Part shown: one piece after another, positions 53,827-62,407 of the stretch | How the letters are laid out: each line of letters begins with the position of its first letter | How positions within the stretch are numbered: position 1 is the first letter of the stretch | DNA from: Gluconobacter cerevisiae | GTDB lineage: Bacteria; Pseudomonadota; Alphaproteobacteria; Acetobacterales; Acetobacteraceae | DNA: 64,000 bases | NCBI RefSeq assembly: GCF_015244675.1 | Contig: NZ_JABCQO010000002.1 | Location: 62,001-126,000 of the forward strand | Direction: 5' to 3' | Program-made: the position numbers and the translations under genes | Notes under the pieces: generated by a model | What the model was told of the DNA's origin: nothing | The model's database searches: none | Seen by the model: only the letters and a program-made list of their open reading frames with translations

Positions 53827-55689
53827 TCAGGCTGCGACTGCTGCCTGATCTCCATGCGACAGGATATGGAGGCTTAAAATTCCTCCGGACGTCATTAACG
53901 TCCGCCCCAGGTCCAGCCGGGCATTGCCGGCCGTCCAGCGGGCATGACTGCTTTCGATGCTCCACCAACCATCGGCGTACGGGTCCGACAGATGATTGGA
54001 GAGGTGCTGAGTTTGCTCGTCGTTCCAGACGGTTACATCCCCCACCAGAACACCAAGCATCCGGCGGTCGTCGACGAACGGTCCAATCCTGTCAGCAGGA
54101 CGTGCGGCCTGACTCAGAATGCGGACGCTCTGGCAGCCTTCTGGCAGCATGAAGACAAAATGCTCGCCACTTGTGCGAATGGGATACAGGGTCGTACCGT
54201 CTTCCAGCACGAGGTGGATTGTATTTTTGGTCTTTGTCGAAGGAACTGGCTGAGTGTCGGCATAGCCCAGAGCCTGTGCGCGCAATGCGATTGCCGCAAA
54301 GATTGGCTCGACGTGTGAGCGGTCCGTAACCAGCGGTGCGGCGGCATCTTTTTCCCAGCTCAGAGGATGCAGACGGGCGACCTGATGGCCCTTCATAAGG
54401 GCATCCGGACGATGGCCCACATCCATGAAGCTCTCCGACAGCGCGCCGTTGGCAATCAGGATAGCGTGTTTTTCAGTTTCGATATGATAATAGTCATACT
54501 CCGTGATGGAGTGGTCGTAGGCAATCGTCATGCCGTTGACGAGCATCCGAACGGGAATGAAGGTGCCTTCAAGCATCATACAATGCTCTGGGGTGACCAG
54601 AAGATCTCGACTGGGAATGCCATCTGCCAGGGCACCCGCACGAATACGTACAGGAACGGCGTCCATGTCCGCCTGCCCGGTAGCACCGACTGTTGTGTGA
54701 GCATGTCCGACGCGCAGAATTGTGCGGGAGTGAAGAGTCCCGTTCTCGTGGACCATGACCTGATCGCCAGCCTCAAGCGTCTCGATGCCGCATTCGCCTT
54801 CGGGAGTGAGGATCATGGAGCCGGCCAAATAGCAGATCTGCCCGTTATAGCCGGTCGCGCCACCCACAACGCTCCAGCTTCCGTTCGCGTTCTGAACGAT
54901 TGTGGGCGTACCGGGCGTTGAATTGGGACCGAAGGAAATATTCGAGAGTGTAATGCCGTTATTATAGTGGTCGAAAGCGATTTTCAGTGTGTAGGTGCCG
55001 CTGCTGTTCGCAACGAATGTTGCACTGATGGGAGGTGTCCCGCCGTGGCCGATAGTGATGACGGACGCGGCGTCATAACCTGTGATGGGTGTGGAGACTG
55101 TCTGGTTATAGTCTGCGAAGATGAGCTGGCTCGGGGCACTATTTACGGCGTCGCGGCCGAACACGATCCTGCCACCAGCCGTCGCATTGTTGACGTATAA
55201 TGACGCACCGTTCTGCAGAACCGTCGTCAGGGAAGATCCCATCTGGAATTGCGCGTTGGAACTTCCCAACGTCGTCTGGTCCAAAATCAGCGTCCCTGTA
55301 CCGCCGACACTATTGCTGTTGATGGAAATGGCCGGATTGCCGGAAATCTGAAGGGTGCCGTTGACTGTCGGGTTGCTGCCAAGATTGACGGTGCTGGACG
55401 TGTCGACAAGCATGGTCCCGCCCTGAGCAACGGTCAGGCTGTTCGCGTAGAAAGCCGTTGCGCCAGGTGCGGGGGATGTTGCGGTGACGTTAAGCGTAGC
55501 GTTGCTGCCGACCTTCAACGTCGTGATCTGCGTTGCGTTAGCCTGTGCGACGTTGATCGTAACTGCGCTGCCATCCGGCTTGCCAGCAAGGACATCAACC
55601 CATCCCTTGCTGGGAGGGGCTTTACCTTCGCTCCAGTTTGCGTCTGCGAACCAGTCGCCGTTTGCACCACCAATCCAGTAGTTTGTCAT
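53827..55689 (-). CDS. Hint-domain (hedgehog/intein-like) surface protein with beta-repeat N-terminus
   Basis: The 620-residue protein starts with NYWIGGANGDWFADANWSEG, a motif common in autotransporter-like beta-helix proteins. Residues about 40-250 are Thr/Ser/Asn-rich, beta-helix-like repeats with few Cys. A Hint_2 domain follows (about 284-430): Cys286 in ICYLAGSMILTPEGE, then GDQVMVHENG and RDLLVTPEHCMML. The C-terminal 190 residues may be a separate domain. There is no classical signal peptide, so export would need another route. Hint domains can cleave themselves; a role in processing or adhesion is inferred. I recall such proteins in acetic acid bacteria. Confidence 0.82.
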   Translation of the reverse strand: MTNYWIGGANGDWFADANWSEGKAPPSKGWVDVLAGKPDGSAVTINVAQANATQITTLKVGSNATLNVTATSPAPGATAFYANSLTVAQGGTMLVDTSSTVNLGSNPTVNGTLQISGNPAISINSNSVGGTGTLILDQTTLGSSNAQFQMGSSLTTVLQNGASLYVNNATAGGRIVFGRDAVNSAPSQLIFADYNQTVSTPITGYDAASVITIGHGGTPPISATFVANSSGTYTLKIAFDHYNNGITLSNISFGPNSTPGTPTIVQNANGSWSVVGGATGYNGQICYLAGSMILTPEGECGIETLEAGDQVMVHENGTLHSRTILRVGHAHTTVGATGQADMDAVPVRIRAGALADGIPSRDLLVTPEHCMMLEGTFIPVRMLVNGMTIAYDHSITEYDYYHIETEKHAILIANGALSESFMDVGHRPDALMKGHQVARLHPLSWEKDAAAPLVTDRSHVEPIFAAIALRAQALGYADTQPVPSTKTKNTIHLVLEDGTTLYPIRTSGEHFVFMLPEGCQSVRILSQAARPADRIGPFVDDRRMLGVLVGDVTVWNDEQTQHLSNHLSDPYADGWWSIESSHARWTAGNARLDLGRTLMTSGGILSLHILSHGDQAAVAA

Positions 55690-55979
55690 CTCGTTGAGTC
55701 CTGATGATGTCAGGAGTTATCCCCCCGAGAAGAAGGAGTTCCACACCTGACCTGTGAAGCATTGTCTCACCAAAAGAGTTAATTATTGATCAACTCAGGT
55801 TCAAGATTATTCGAGTTTTAAAAAGAAAAACATCAATGACAAATTATCACGCTAATATTTCTGCTGAAATGTGTTCCGGAATTGAAATAAATATTTTTCG
55901 CGGAAAATAGCCCGGAATTACCGAGGAAAAGAGGATGCAACGGCTTGCCTGACGCGGATCTTCCGCTCATCATGTTGTG
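55690..55979. other. AT-rich intergenic region upstream of the Hint gene
   Basis: These 290 bases between divergent genes are clearly AT-rich (about 55775-55910 in particular) against a GC-rich background. CCGGAATT occurs twice (near 55876 and 55912). I see no gene, tRNA or insertion element. It probably carries promoters for the Hint protein and the small gene, perhaps with a nucleoid-protein binding region. Confidence 0.6.
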
Positions 55980-56282
55980 ATGGCATCCCAGGAAAAATCA
56001 GTTCCGTTCCGTAAGAATCGAAAAGTAACGAAGCTTTCGCAACGTCTGGGAGTTTCGACGGCGGCGTGTGTTCTGGATGTCATGGTCAATGATCGACATG
56101 CTCTGGTGCGCGACAGCGCCGCTTTTATTGTGTTGCTGGAGAAAATCTGGAAAGCGCGGGATGTCGAGGCCGAGTTGATCTGGACGGAGATTGAAGAGCG
56201 CCTCCGTCTGGCGGACGAGTTGCGTGTTGGTGGAATACGCCCCTACAAGGGGGGCCGTTTTCGTTCGACGAAGCTGCCGTGA
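55980..56282 (+). CDS. Hypothetical small protein, coupled to cvpA
   Basis: The 100-residue protein has a basic N-terminus (PFRKNRKVTKLSQRLG) and an otherwise helical, charged sequence (LLEKIWKARDVEAELIWTEIEERLRLADELR), ending in a basic Gly/Arg tail. I do not recognise a family. The cvpA start is one base after its stop, so the two are probably co-translated. The ATG at 55980 directly follows an in-frame GTG at 55977, and no strong ribosome-binding site is seen. Confidence 0.55.
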   Translation: MASQEKSVPFRKNRKVTKLSQRLGVSTAACVLDVMVNDRHALVRDSAAFIVLLEKIWKARDVEAELIWTEIEERLRLADELRVGGIRPYKGGRFRSTKLP

Positions 56283-56283
56283 C

Positions 56284-56847
56284 ATGCCGCCCCTGCCAGA
56301 CCTTTCCCATATTACGCTTGCAGATCTGACGCGCCTTGACCTTGTTGCACTGGGTATCATGGCGCTTTCGGCCTTATGGGGGCTGACGCGGGGTTTTGCG
56401 ACCGAACTTGCCGGGCTTTTAGCCTGGGTCGGGGCAATTGTTCTGACCTATCGGTTTCATGGACTGCTCGAACCTTATTTAACGCCCTATCTGCATCAAG
56501 CCGCGCTGGCGGGAAGCGCAAGTACGGCGATTCTGTTCGTTGTCGTGCTGCTATTCTTCACCATGATTGGTGCGAGGGTAGGTGCTGCGGCGAGGGGTGT
56601 CCTGTTCGGAGGCGTGGATCGTATTCTGGGTGCAGTGTTCGGTGTGGCGCGTGGTTATGTGGCCCTGATCGTCCTTTATCTGCTGGCAGGCTCTTTTTTT
56701 GGTTCGTGGATGTCCTATGTGATGCAGGGAAGCCTCATCGGCCCTTACATTGCCGCTGGGGCAACCCATCTGACAGGTTATCTGCCTCATTTCCTGCAAC
56801 CGCATCTTGCGTCTGAGGTCACAAGCGGCCATGAGGCGTCCTTGTGA
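56284..56847 (+). CDS. cvpA: CvpA family inner-membrane protein
   Basis: The 187-residue protein has four predicted helices (VALGIMALSALWGLTRGF, LLAWVGAIVLTYRFHGLL, TAILFVVVLLFFTMIGARVG and VARGYVALIVLYLLAGSFF) and the GGVDRILGAVFGVARGY motif of the CvpA family. It precedes purF, as in many proteobacteria, where the two often share an operon. CvpA is linked to colicin V export and envelope functions. Its start is chosen at 56284 and its stop is 25 bases before purF. Confidence 0.9.
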   Translation: MPPLPDLSHITLADLTRLDLVALGIMALSALWGLTRGFATELAGLLAWVGAIVLTYRFHGLLEPYLTPYLHQAALAGSASTAILFVVVLLFFTMIGARVGAAARGVLFGGVDRILGAVFGVARGYVALIVLYLLAGSFFGSWMSYVMQGSLIGPYIAAGATHLTGYLPHFLQPHLASEVTSGHEASL

Positions 56848-56872
56848 AACCAGTCCGGAAAGGCCGCGCCGC

Positions 56873-58312
56873 ATGACCCAGTCCGACAGTCTCAACCGCC
56901 CGTATGAAGAATGCGGGGTTTTTGGCGTCTGGGGTGTGCCTGATGCATCGGCCCTGACCGCCCTGGGCCTGCACGCTCTCCAGCATCGTGGACAGGAAGC
57001 GGCGGGTATCGTCAGTTTCGATGGCGAACGATTCCACCAGCACAAGGGGCTGGGGCTGGTGGGCGACGTGTTTGGAGACAGCCGCGTTATGGCGACGCTG
57101 CCCGGCACGGTTGCGATTGGCCATAACCGCTATGCCACGACCGGCGGAACGCATGTCCGCAACGTGCAGCCGCTTTATGCCGATTATGAGTTCGGTGGTC
57201 TGGCAGTCGCGCATAACGGCAATCTGACGAATTCCGCGACGCTCAAGCAGGCGCTGGTCAAGCGTGGATGCATTTTCCATTCCTCGACGGATACGGAAGT
57301 CTTCATCCATCTGATCGCCATTTCGCTCTATACGACTGTGCTCGACCGCTTCATTGATGCCGTCAAACAGGTCAAGGGTGCGTATTCTCTGATTACACTG
57401 ACGCCGGATGACGGTCTGATCGGCATGCGCGATCCGCTCGGTGTGCGTCCGCTCGTTTTGGGGCGGATGCCGGGCCATGAGCAGGGGAATGGTGGCTGGG
57501 TTCTGGCCAGCGAGACCTGTGCGCTGGATATCATCGGGGCGGATTATGTCCGCGACATCGAACCGGGCGAGATTGTCGTCATTAATAATGACGGCCTGCG
57601 CTCCCTGCGTCCTTTCGGGGATCAGGGTGGTCGGTTCTGTGTGTTCGAATACATCTATTTCGCGCGGCCTGATTCCGTTCTTGAAGGCCAGCCCGTCTAT
57701 GAAGCGCGTCGCCAGATCGGTTGCGAACTGGCGCGGGAAAGCGCGGTTGAGGCCGATGTCGTGGTGCCGGTGCCGGATTCCGGCGTGCCGTCTGCGATTG
57801 GCTATGCGGCGGAAAGCGGCATTCCGTTTGAGCTCGGGATCATCCGCAATCACTATGTAGGCCGGACCTTCATCGAGCCGACGGATCAGATCCGCAACCT
57901 TGGTGTGAAGATGAAGCACTCCGCCAACCGGCCGGTTCTGGCGGGCAAGCGCGTCATTCTGGTGGATGATTCAATCGTCCGCGGCACGACATCGCGCAAG
58001 ATCGTGGATATGGTCCGGGCTTCTGGTGCGACGGAAGTGCATATGCGCATCACGTCTCCACCGACGAAACATGCCTGCTTTTACGGTATCGATACGCCTG
58101 AAGAGAGCAAGCTGATGGCTGCCACCCATACGCTTGAGGAAATGGCGCGGGCGATCGGTGTCGACAGTCTGGCGTTTGTCAGTTTCGACGGGCTCTACCG
58201 GGCGCTGGGCCATGCGAACCGCGCCGAGGGTGCGCGCCGCTATTGCGACGCCTGCTTCACGGGGGATTATCCGATCCAGTTGGTGGATAAGGAAGGCAAT
58301 CTCGTCGCGTAA
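56873..58312 (+). CDS. purF: Amidophosphoribosyltransferase
   Basis: PurF makes phosphoribosylamine from PRPP and glutamine, the first step of purine synthesis. The 479-residue protein has a short propeptide before the N-terminal nucleophile Cys14 (YEECGVFG), a glutaminase domain, and a phosphoribosyltransferase domain with ILVDDSIVRGTTSRKIV. Cysteines in GRFCVFEY, HACFYG and YCDACF match the 4Fe-4S type of PurF seen in B. subtilis. The ATG at 56873 has AAAGG upstream. A bidirectional terminator follows. Confidence 0.96.
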   Translation: MTQSDSLNRPYEECGVFGVWGVPDASALTALGLHALQHRGQEAAGIVSFDGERFHQHKGLGLVGDVFGDSRVMATLPGTVAIGHNRYATTGGTHVRNVQPLYADYEFGGLAVAHNGNLTNSATLKQALVKRGCIFHSSTDTEVFIHLIAISLYTTVLDRFIDAVKQVKGAYSLITLTPDDGLIGMRDPLGVRPLVLGRMPGHEQGNGGWVLASETCALDIIGADYVRDIEPGEIVVINNDGLRSLRPFGDQGGRFCVFEYIYFARPDSVLEGQPVYEARRQIGCELARESAVEADVVVPVPDSGVPSAIGYAAESGIPFELGIIRNHYVGRTFIEPTDQIRNLGVKMKHSANRPVLAGKRVILVDDSIVRGTTSRKIVDMVRASGATEVHMRITSPPTKHACFYGIDTPEESKLMAATHTLEEMARAIGVDSLAFVSFDGLYRALGHANRAEGARRYCDACFTGDYPIQLVDKEGNLVA

Positions 58313-58334
58313 GCCTTGCCACTAAGATCTTATG

Positions 58335-58370
58335 AAAAAGGCGCCTGACCTGATGGTCTGGCGCCTTTTT
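58335..58370. terminator. Bidirectional terminator between purF and the bacteriophytochrome gene
   Basis: A perfect AAAAAGGCGCC / GGCGCCTTTTT stem with a small inner GACC/GGTC stem gives a T tract on both strands. It can end purF and the convergent phytochrome gene. Confidence 0.9.
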
Positions 58371-58383
58371 ATTTGTCAGCTGT

Positions 58384-60606
58384 TCAGGGATATGGGTAAG
58401 GCGCCTCTGAAGAGGCGGTTTTGGGGCGAGTGTGTGTGTCTGTCGGGAGCAGGGAATCCAGAGGCAGTGTCATAACGGCTTCCAGGCCCGGGGTCAGGGT
58501 TGTGTAGGTCAGTGTTCCGGCAAGGCTACTGACGACGGCATTCATCATGCGCGTCCCAAACCCTGTTCCCTTGAGCTGCGGCGTGCAGGCGCCCTGATCA
58601 GAAACCGTCAGGACCAGCCGGGTGCCGGTCTGGGCAAGTCCGACATAGAGCGGCCCGGCGTTGCCGTCATAGGCGTATTTGCTGGTGTTGATGATCAGTT
58701 CGGTCAGGACCAGACCAATATTGATGGCGCGGTCTGCGGCAATCATGATCGGGAAGAGGGAGAGATGCATCTGGTCGTGCCAGCCCTCGCCCAGTGACGT
58801 GCACAGCTCTTCCATCAGTTCTTCGATATAGCGGCCCAGATCGACGACGCCGACATGTTCGTCACGGTAAAGGCGACGATGCACGAGGCCGATGGCGGCG
58901 ATCCGGTGCTGCGCTTCCTTCAGGGCCGTCGTGGTGTCGTCATTTGACGCGCTTCGGGCCTGAAGCTTGAGGAAGGATGCGACCATCTGAAGCGAATTCT
59001 GAACGCGGTGATTGACCTCGCGGATCAGGAAGTCCTTCTGGCGCAGCAGGTCTTCGCGTTCTTCCAGTGTGGCGGCGAGGGTCGCATTGAGTTCCCGGAG
59101 CTGCTGTGTCTGATCGTCAGCGATCAGGACACGACGCAGGCGGCGGGCGGCCTGCCTCTGTTCGTTTGTCCAGCGGATGCTGTGCCCGCGGATGGTCTGT
59201 TCCCATGTCCTGAAGGAGGTGCGTGGGCGTAGAATGCCGTCGCTGTCCGCATCGCCCTTGTGCGGATTTCCGGCCCATTCGATGGTCTGGATGATTTCGA
59301 CCCGGCTCCAGACAAGACAGATGGGCGTACGGAGTGGGAGGATGATGGCAAGGAGGCCGGCGCAGCGCTCTGGCCAATCGGTTGCTGGAGGATAGTCCCG
59401 GCCCAGCATGGCGCTGCTGAAGATCCCACCATTGTTGCCCGCTTTCAGCCAGTCATGCAGCCTGTGCAGGTCTTCTGTATCGGGAAGCACGCCCGTTGCA
59501 CTGATGGTTGCGCCACCGATGACGGCAAAACCGTTGCAGGGGAAGAGGGCCTGCAATTCGTTGATGCAACTGCGAAGGTTGTTTTCAAGCGGACGGCGTA
59601 CATCGAAATGGGACGTGACTGATTCCATCGCGTTCCGCAGGCGCAGACGCTCCTGATAAGTGACCAGCTCTTCCTTGTTTCGTAACTGGCGGGACATGAC
59701 GCCGGCCAGAGTCCGACAGGCCGCGCGGACATCTTCAGAAAGAGGCTTCGGAGAAGAATTGTGGCAGGCGATCAGGCCCCACAGGATGCCATCGACAACC
59801 AGCGAGACTGAAGCCGAGGCGCGGACGCCCATATTGGCCATATACTGGAGGTGGATCGGCGAAACGCTGCGGAGTTGCACGTCGCTGAGATTGATCCCCG
59901 CAAGTCCGGCGTCGGACGGACGGATGGGGGCGGCCTCATAGGTGATGTCAGGGATGACGCGAATACGGTTGCGGACATAGAGAGTCCGCGCCTGCGCAGG
60001 AATATCACTGGCCGGAAAATGGTGATTCATCAGGGACGGGAACGTATCGTTGCGGCTTTCTCCGACAACGCAGCCCGTGCCATCTTCCATGAAACGATAA
60101 ATCAGGACGCGGTCAAAGCCGGTAAGGCTCTGGAAGAGCGTTGCGCCGTGGCGACAGACGGACGCGATGTCCGGGCAGCGCTCGAAGCGGTCTGCGGCTC
60201 TGTCGATCTCGCCGAAAATGTCCCAAGTCAACAGGTTATGCACGTCGACGGGTTCGAGTTCGATAAGAAGATGCGTGTTCTGCGTATGACGCACGACACT
60301 GAAGGTTTCACCCGCCAGGCCGGTAATACGCAGATCCGATACGGACGCGCGTTTTTCGTCCTGCAGACGCCCTGTCGGGACATTCAGGAGACTTGTGAGG
60401 TTGCGCCCAAGCCAGTCAGAATTCAGACGGCCCTCGATATCCCCCGCCCCACCAAGAATGGTCAGGGTTGCGCTGTCGGCAATCAGCAGAAGGCCATACG
60501 GCTGAATGGCATCCGGGCGATGAATGGGTTCGCGGTCACAGGACGTCGTGACGGCATGTGCCAGCGAATAGCCCGGTTCTGAGCCCGCAGGGCGATGGGC
60601 CGTCAA
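58384..60606 (-). CDS. Bacteriophytochrome-like sensor histidine kinase (HWE/HisKA_2)
   Basis: The 740-residue protein has an N-terminal PAS region with the biliverdin-attachment Cys23 (SCDREPIHRPDAIQPYG), a GAF domain with FPASDIP at 197-203 and His252 in IHLQYMANMGVRAS, a PHY domain (about 340-505), and a HisKA_2/HWE-type kinase core with EVNHRVQNSLQMVASFLKLQ. The last part resembles an ATPase domain with ELIINTSKYAYDG. It is probably a red/far-red light sensor. Starts at a TTG with AGGCGGA upstream. No heme oxygenase or regulator gene is adjacent. The 183-base spacer upstream to the S10 gene holds no gene that I can see. Confidence 0.9.
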   Translation of the reverse strand: MTAHRPAGSEPGYSLAHAVTTSCDREPIHRPDAIQPYGLLLIADSATLTILGGAGDIEGRLNSDWLGRNLTSLLNVPTGRLQDEKRASVSDLRITGLAGETFSVVRHTQNTHLLIELEPVDVHNLLTWDIFGEIDRAADRFERCPDIASVCRHGATLFQSLTGFDRVLIYRFMEDGTGCVVGESRNDTFPSLMNHHFPASDIPAQARTLYVRNRIRVIPDITYEAAPIRPSDAGLAGINLSDVQLRSVSPIHLQYMANMGVRASASVSLVVDGILWGLIACHNSSPKPLSEDVRAACRTLAGVMSRQLRNKEELVTYQERLRLRNAMESVTSHFDVRRPLENNLRSCINELQALFPCNGFAVIGGATISATGVLPDTEDLHRLHDWLKAGNNGGIFSSAMLGRDYPPATDWPERCAGLLAIILPLRTPICLVWSRVEIIQTIEWAGNPHKGDADSDGILRPRTSFRTWEQTIRGHSIRWTNEQRQAARRLRRVLIADDQTQQLRELNATLAATLEEREDLLRQKDFLIREVNHRVQNSLQMVASFLKLQARSASNDDTTTALKEAQHRIAAIGLVHRRLYRDEHVGVVDLGRYIEELMEELCTSLGEGWHDQMHLSLFPIMIAADRAINIGLVLTELIINTSKYAYDGNAGPLYVGLAQTGTRLVLTVSDQGACTPQLKGTGFGTRMMNAVVSSLAGTLTYTTLTPGLEAVMTLPLDSLLPTDTHTRPKTASSEAPYPYP

Positions 60607-60789
60607 CCGGCGATCCGCCTGAAGGAAAGAAAGCGCAGTCGCAGGGTAGGCTGAAAGACAGCGGACATGAAGACCTCTTTGTTAGCGGCCACCTTGTTCA
60701 GCGCGAAAAGTCCGGTCAGGTGAGGTCCAGAATTTACCATGTCCATTATCTGTTCCTCACCGCCTGCTGTCAATTTATGGCGTTTTATT

Positions 60790-62286
60790 TCAGGGCTGGC
60801 GGCTGTCTGCCTGAATCCAGGAGGCGACGTCGGCCGAGAGGGCGTGGCGGCTGGCCGGGCGCGTGTAGAGCATGTGACCACCCTGATAGAGATGTAGCGA
60901 CACGCGATCTGCCCCGACCGTCAGGTGATCTTTCATCCAGCGTGCGGTCGCGAATGGGCAGGCCACGTCATAATAGCCGTTTGCCACGAAAACGCGCAGA
61001 CCGGGATCAAGCGCCAGAAGGCGGTTCAGAACCGGGATCTGATGGATGGGCGACGGGCCGCCCGCGCTCCATTTCCAGCTTGAGTTCACCTTGAACGACA
61101 GCAGGTCGTAGGTCAGGGGTGTTTTGAAGCCGAGGCCGTTTGCGGCATAGCCCGAGAAGGCATTGCCATAGGCGCGCCCGAAGCCGAACAGCGTCGGATC
61201 GGGGCTTTCGTCCAGGCCATCGGCCGAAGGATCGGCGATCGACTGTGTGAAATCATACAGTCCGTACAGGCGACCGTCACGGGACATGATGTCATGCGAG
61301 CCGATAGCCGGAACACCATGCTGGCGCGCAATGACATCCTGCGGCAGCCCGGTCCGCTGGGCGATTTCGGCATAAAGCGCCTGACCTTCGCTTCCTGACG
61401 GCAGCTTTCCGGCGATTTTCGGCAGATAGGTGTTCAGAGACCACTGATAGGCTTCATCAGCCGTCTTTTCCGTCACGTTCGGGCTCTGATGCGCGGCGAT
61501 CAGGCTTGGCATCATGAGAGCGGCGGAGAGCGGATTGTCGTCCGAATCGAGCAGGGGCATCTCGATGGCCGGGGAGATCATGACGATGCCGTTGAGCAGG
61601 ATGCCTTGTTCCATCTGGAGCGCATTCGCGACCTGGATGGAGCGGATGCCGCCATAGCTTTCACCCACGAGATAATGCGGCGAGGCTTCACGAGCATTCG
61701 CAGCCGTCCACAGGCCGATGGCCTTGGCGAAGGTGCTGGCATCCTGTTTGACACCATAGAACTGGTCTCCGGCCTTCGCCGTATCAGTGGGGCGGGAATA
61801 ACCCGTGCCCACGGCGTCGATGAAGACCATGTCGGTGACGGGGAGCCAGCTGTCGGGGTTGTCCGCAAGCTGGGCATGGGTGCCATCAGTCGGGTCTTTG
61901 GCGGGCATGGTCAGGGCCTTGGGGCCAGCCGCGCCAAGGTTTAGATAAGCCGTGGCCGCACCCGGACCGCCATTGAAGAAATACGAGACCGGCCGTGTGC
62001 CAGCCGGGACGCCATCCTTCGTGTAGGACACGTAGAACATGCGGGCTGTCGGTTTGCCGTCAGAACCACGCAGGATGAGTGTTCCGGCATGGGCCGTGTA
62101 GGCGATGCCGTTCAGATGATGCTGGGTGACGGAATCTGCCGGAAGAAGGGCGGGTTCGCCCGTGAAGGCATCGGTTGTCTTGCCAGCTTCGACCTTGGTG
62201 TCGGGCTTGGGGGCATCGGCCGCCGCAGCCGTACAGACGGGGGTGAGGAGCGTTAAAGCGAGCAGGGCTGCGCGGCGGGTCATCAT
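60790..62286 (-). CDS. Exported S10 serine carboxypeptidase-like protein
   Basis: The 498-residue protein has a signal peptide (about 1-24, MMTRRAALLALTL..AAAA). The S10 motifs are FFNGGPGAATAYLNLG (oxyanion loop), VGESYGG with the nucleophile Ser, and the late His in YQGGHMLY. The catalytic Asp lies near GYYDVACPF. It would remove C-terminal residues from peptides in the periplasm or outside. The two tandem ATGs at 62286 and 62283 are both possible, with GGAG about 10 bases upstream. It lies 121 bases after fumC, with an inverted repeat between. Confidence 0.88.
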   Translation of the reverse strand: MMTRRAALLALTLLTPVCTAAAADAPKPDTKVEAGKTTDAFTGEPALLPADSVTQHHLNGIAYTAHAGTLILRGSDGKPTARMFYVSYTKDGVPAGTRPVSYFFNGGPGAATAYLNLGAAGPKALTMPAKDPTDGTHAQLADNPDSWLPVTDMVFIDAVGTGYSRPTDTAKAGDQFYGVKQDASTFAKAIGLWTAANAREASPHYLVGESYGGIRSIQVANALQMEQGILLNGIVMISPAIEMPLLDSDDNPLSAALMMPSLIAAHQSPNVTEKTADEAYQWSLNTYLPKIAGKLPSGSEGQALYAEIAQRTGLPQDVIARQHGVPAIGSHDIMSRDGRLYGLYDFTQSIADPSADGLDESPDPTLFGFGRAYGNAFSGYAANGLGFKTPLTYDLLSFKVNSSWKWSAGGPSPIHQIPVLNRLLALDPGLRVFVANGYYDVACPFATARWMKDHLTVGADRVSLHLYQGGHMLYTRPASRHALSADVASWIQADSRQP

Positions 62287-62354
62287 CTGACGGGCATCTC
62301 CGGGGAAAAAAAGCAGAAGAGTCCGCCCTATCAGTCCTGAGGCGTAACGGCCAT

Positions 62355-62388
62355 CGCTTCCGCATGAAGTTTTCGTCATGCGGAAGCG
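62355..62388. terminator. Perfect 13-base inverted repeat between fumC and the S10 gene
   Basis: CGCTTCCGCATGA and TCATGCGGAAGCG flank an 8-base loop. It lacks a T tract on the minus strand, so it may be a pause, stability or processing stem. It sits 19 bases past the fumC stop. Confidence 0.6.
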
Positions 62389-62407
62389 GTTTAACGCGGG
62401 TGGTCGG

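Noticed and set aside
60558-61094. Plus-strand open frame across the phytochrome-S10 spacer
   Set aside because: It overlaps two well-supported minus-strand genes and is rich in Arg/Pro with no motif.
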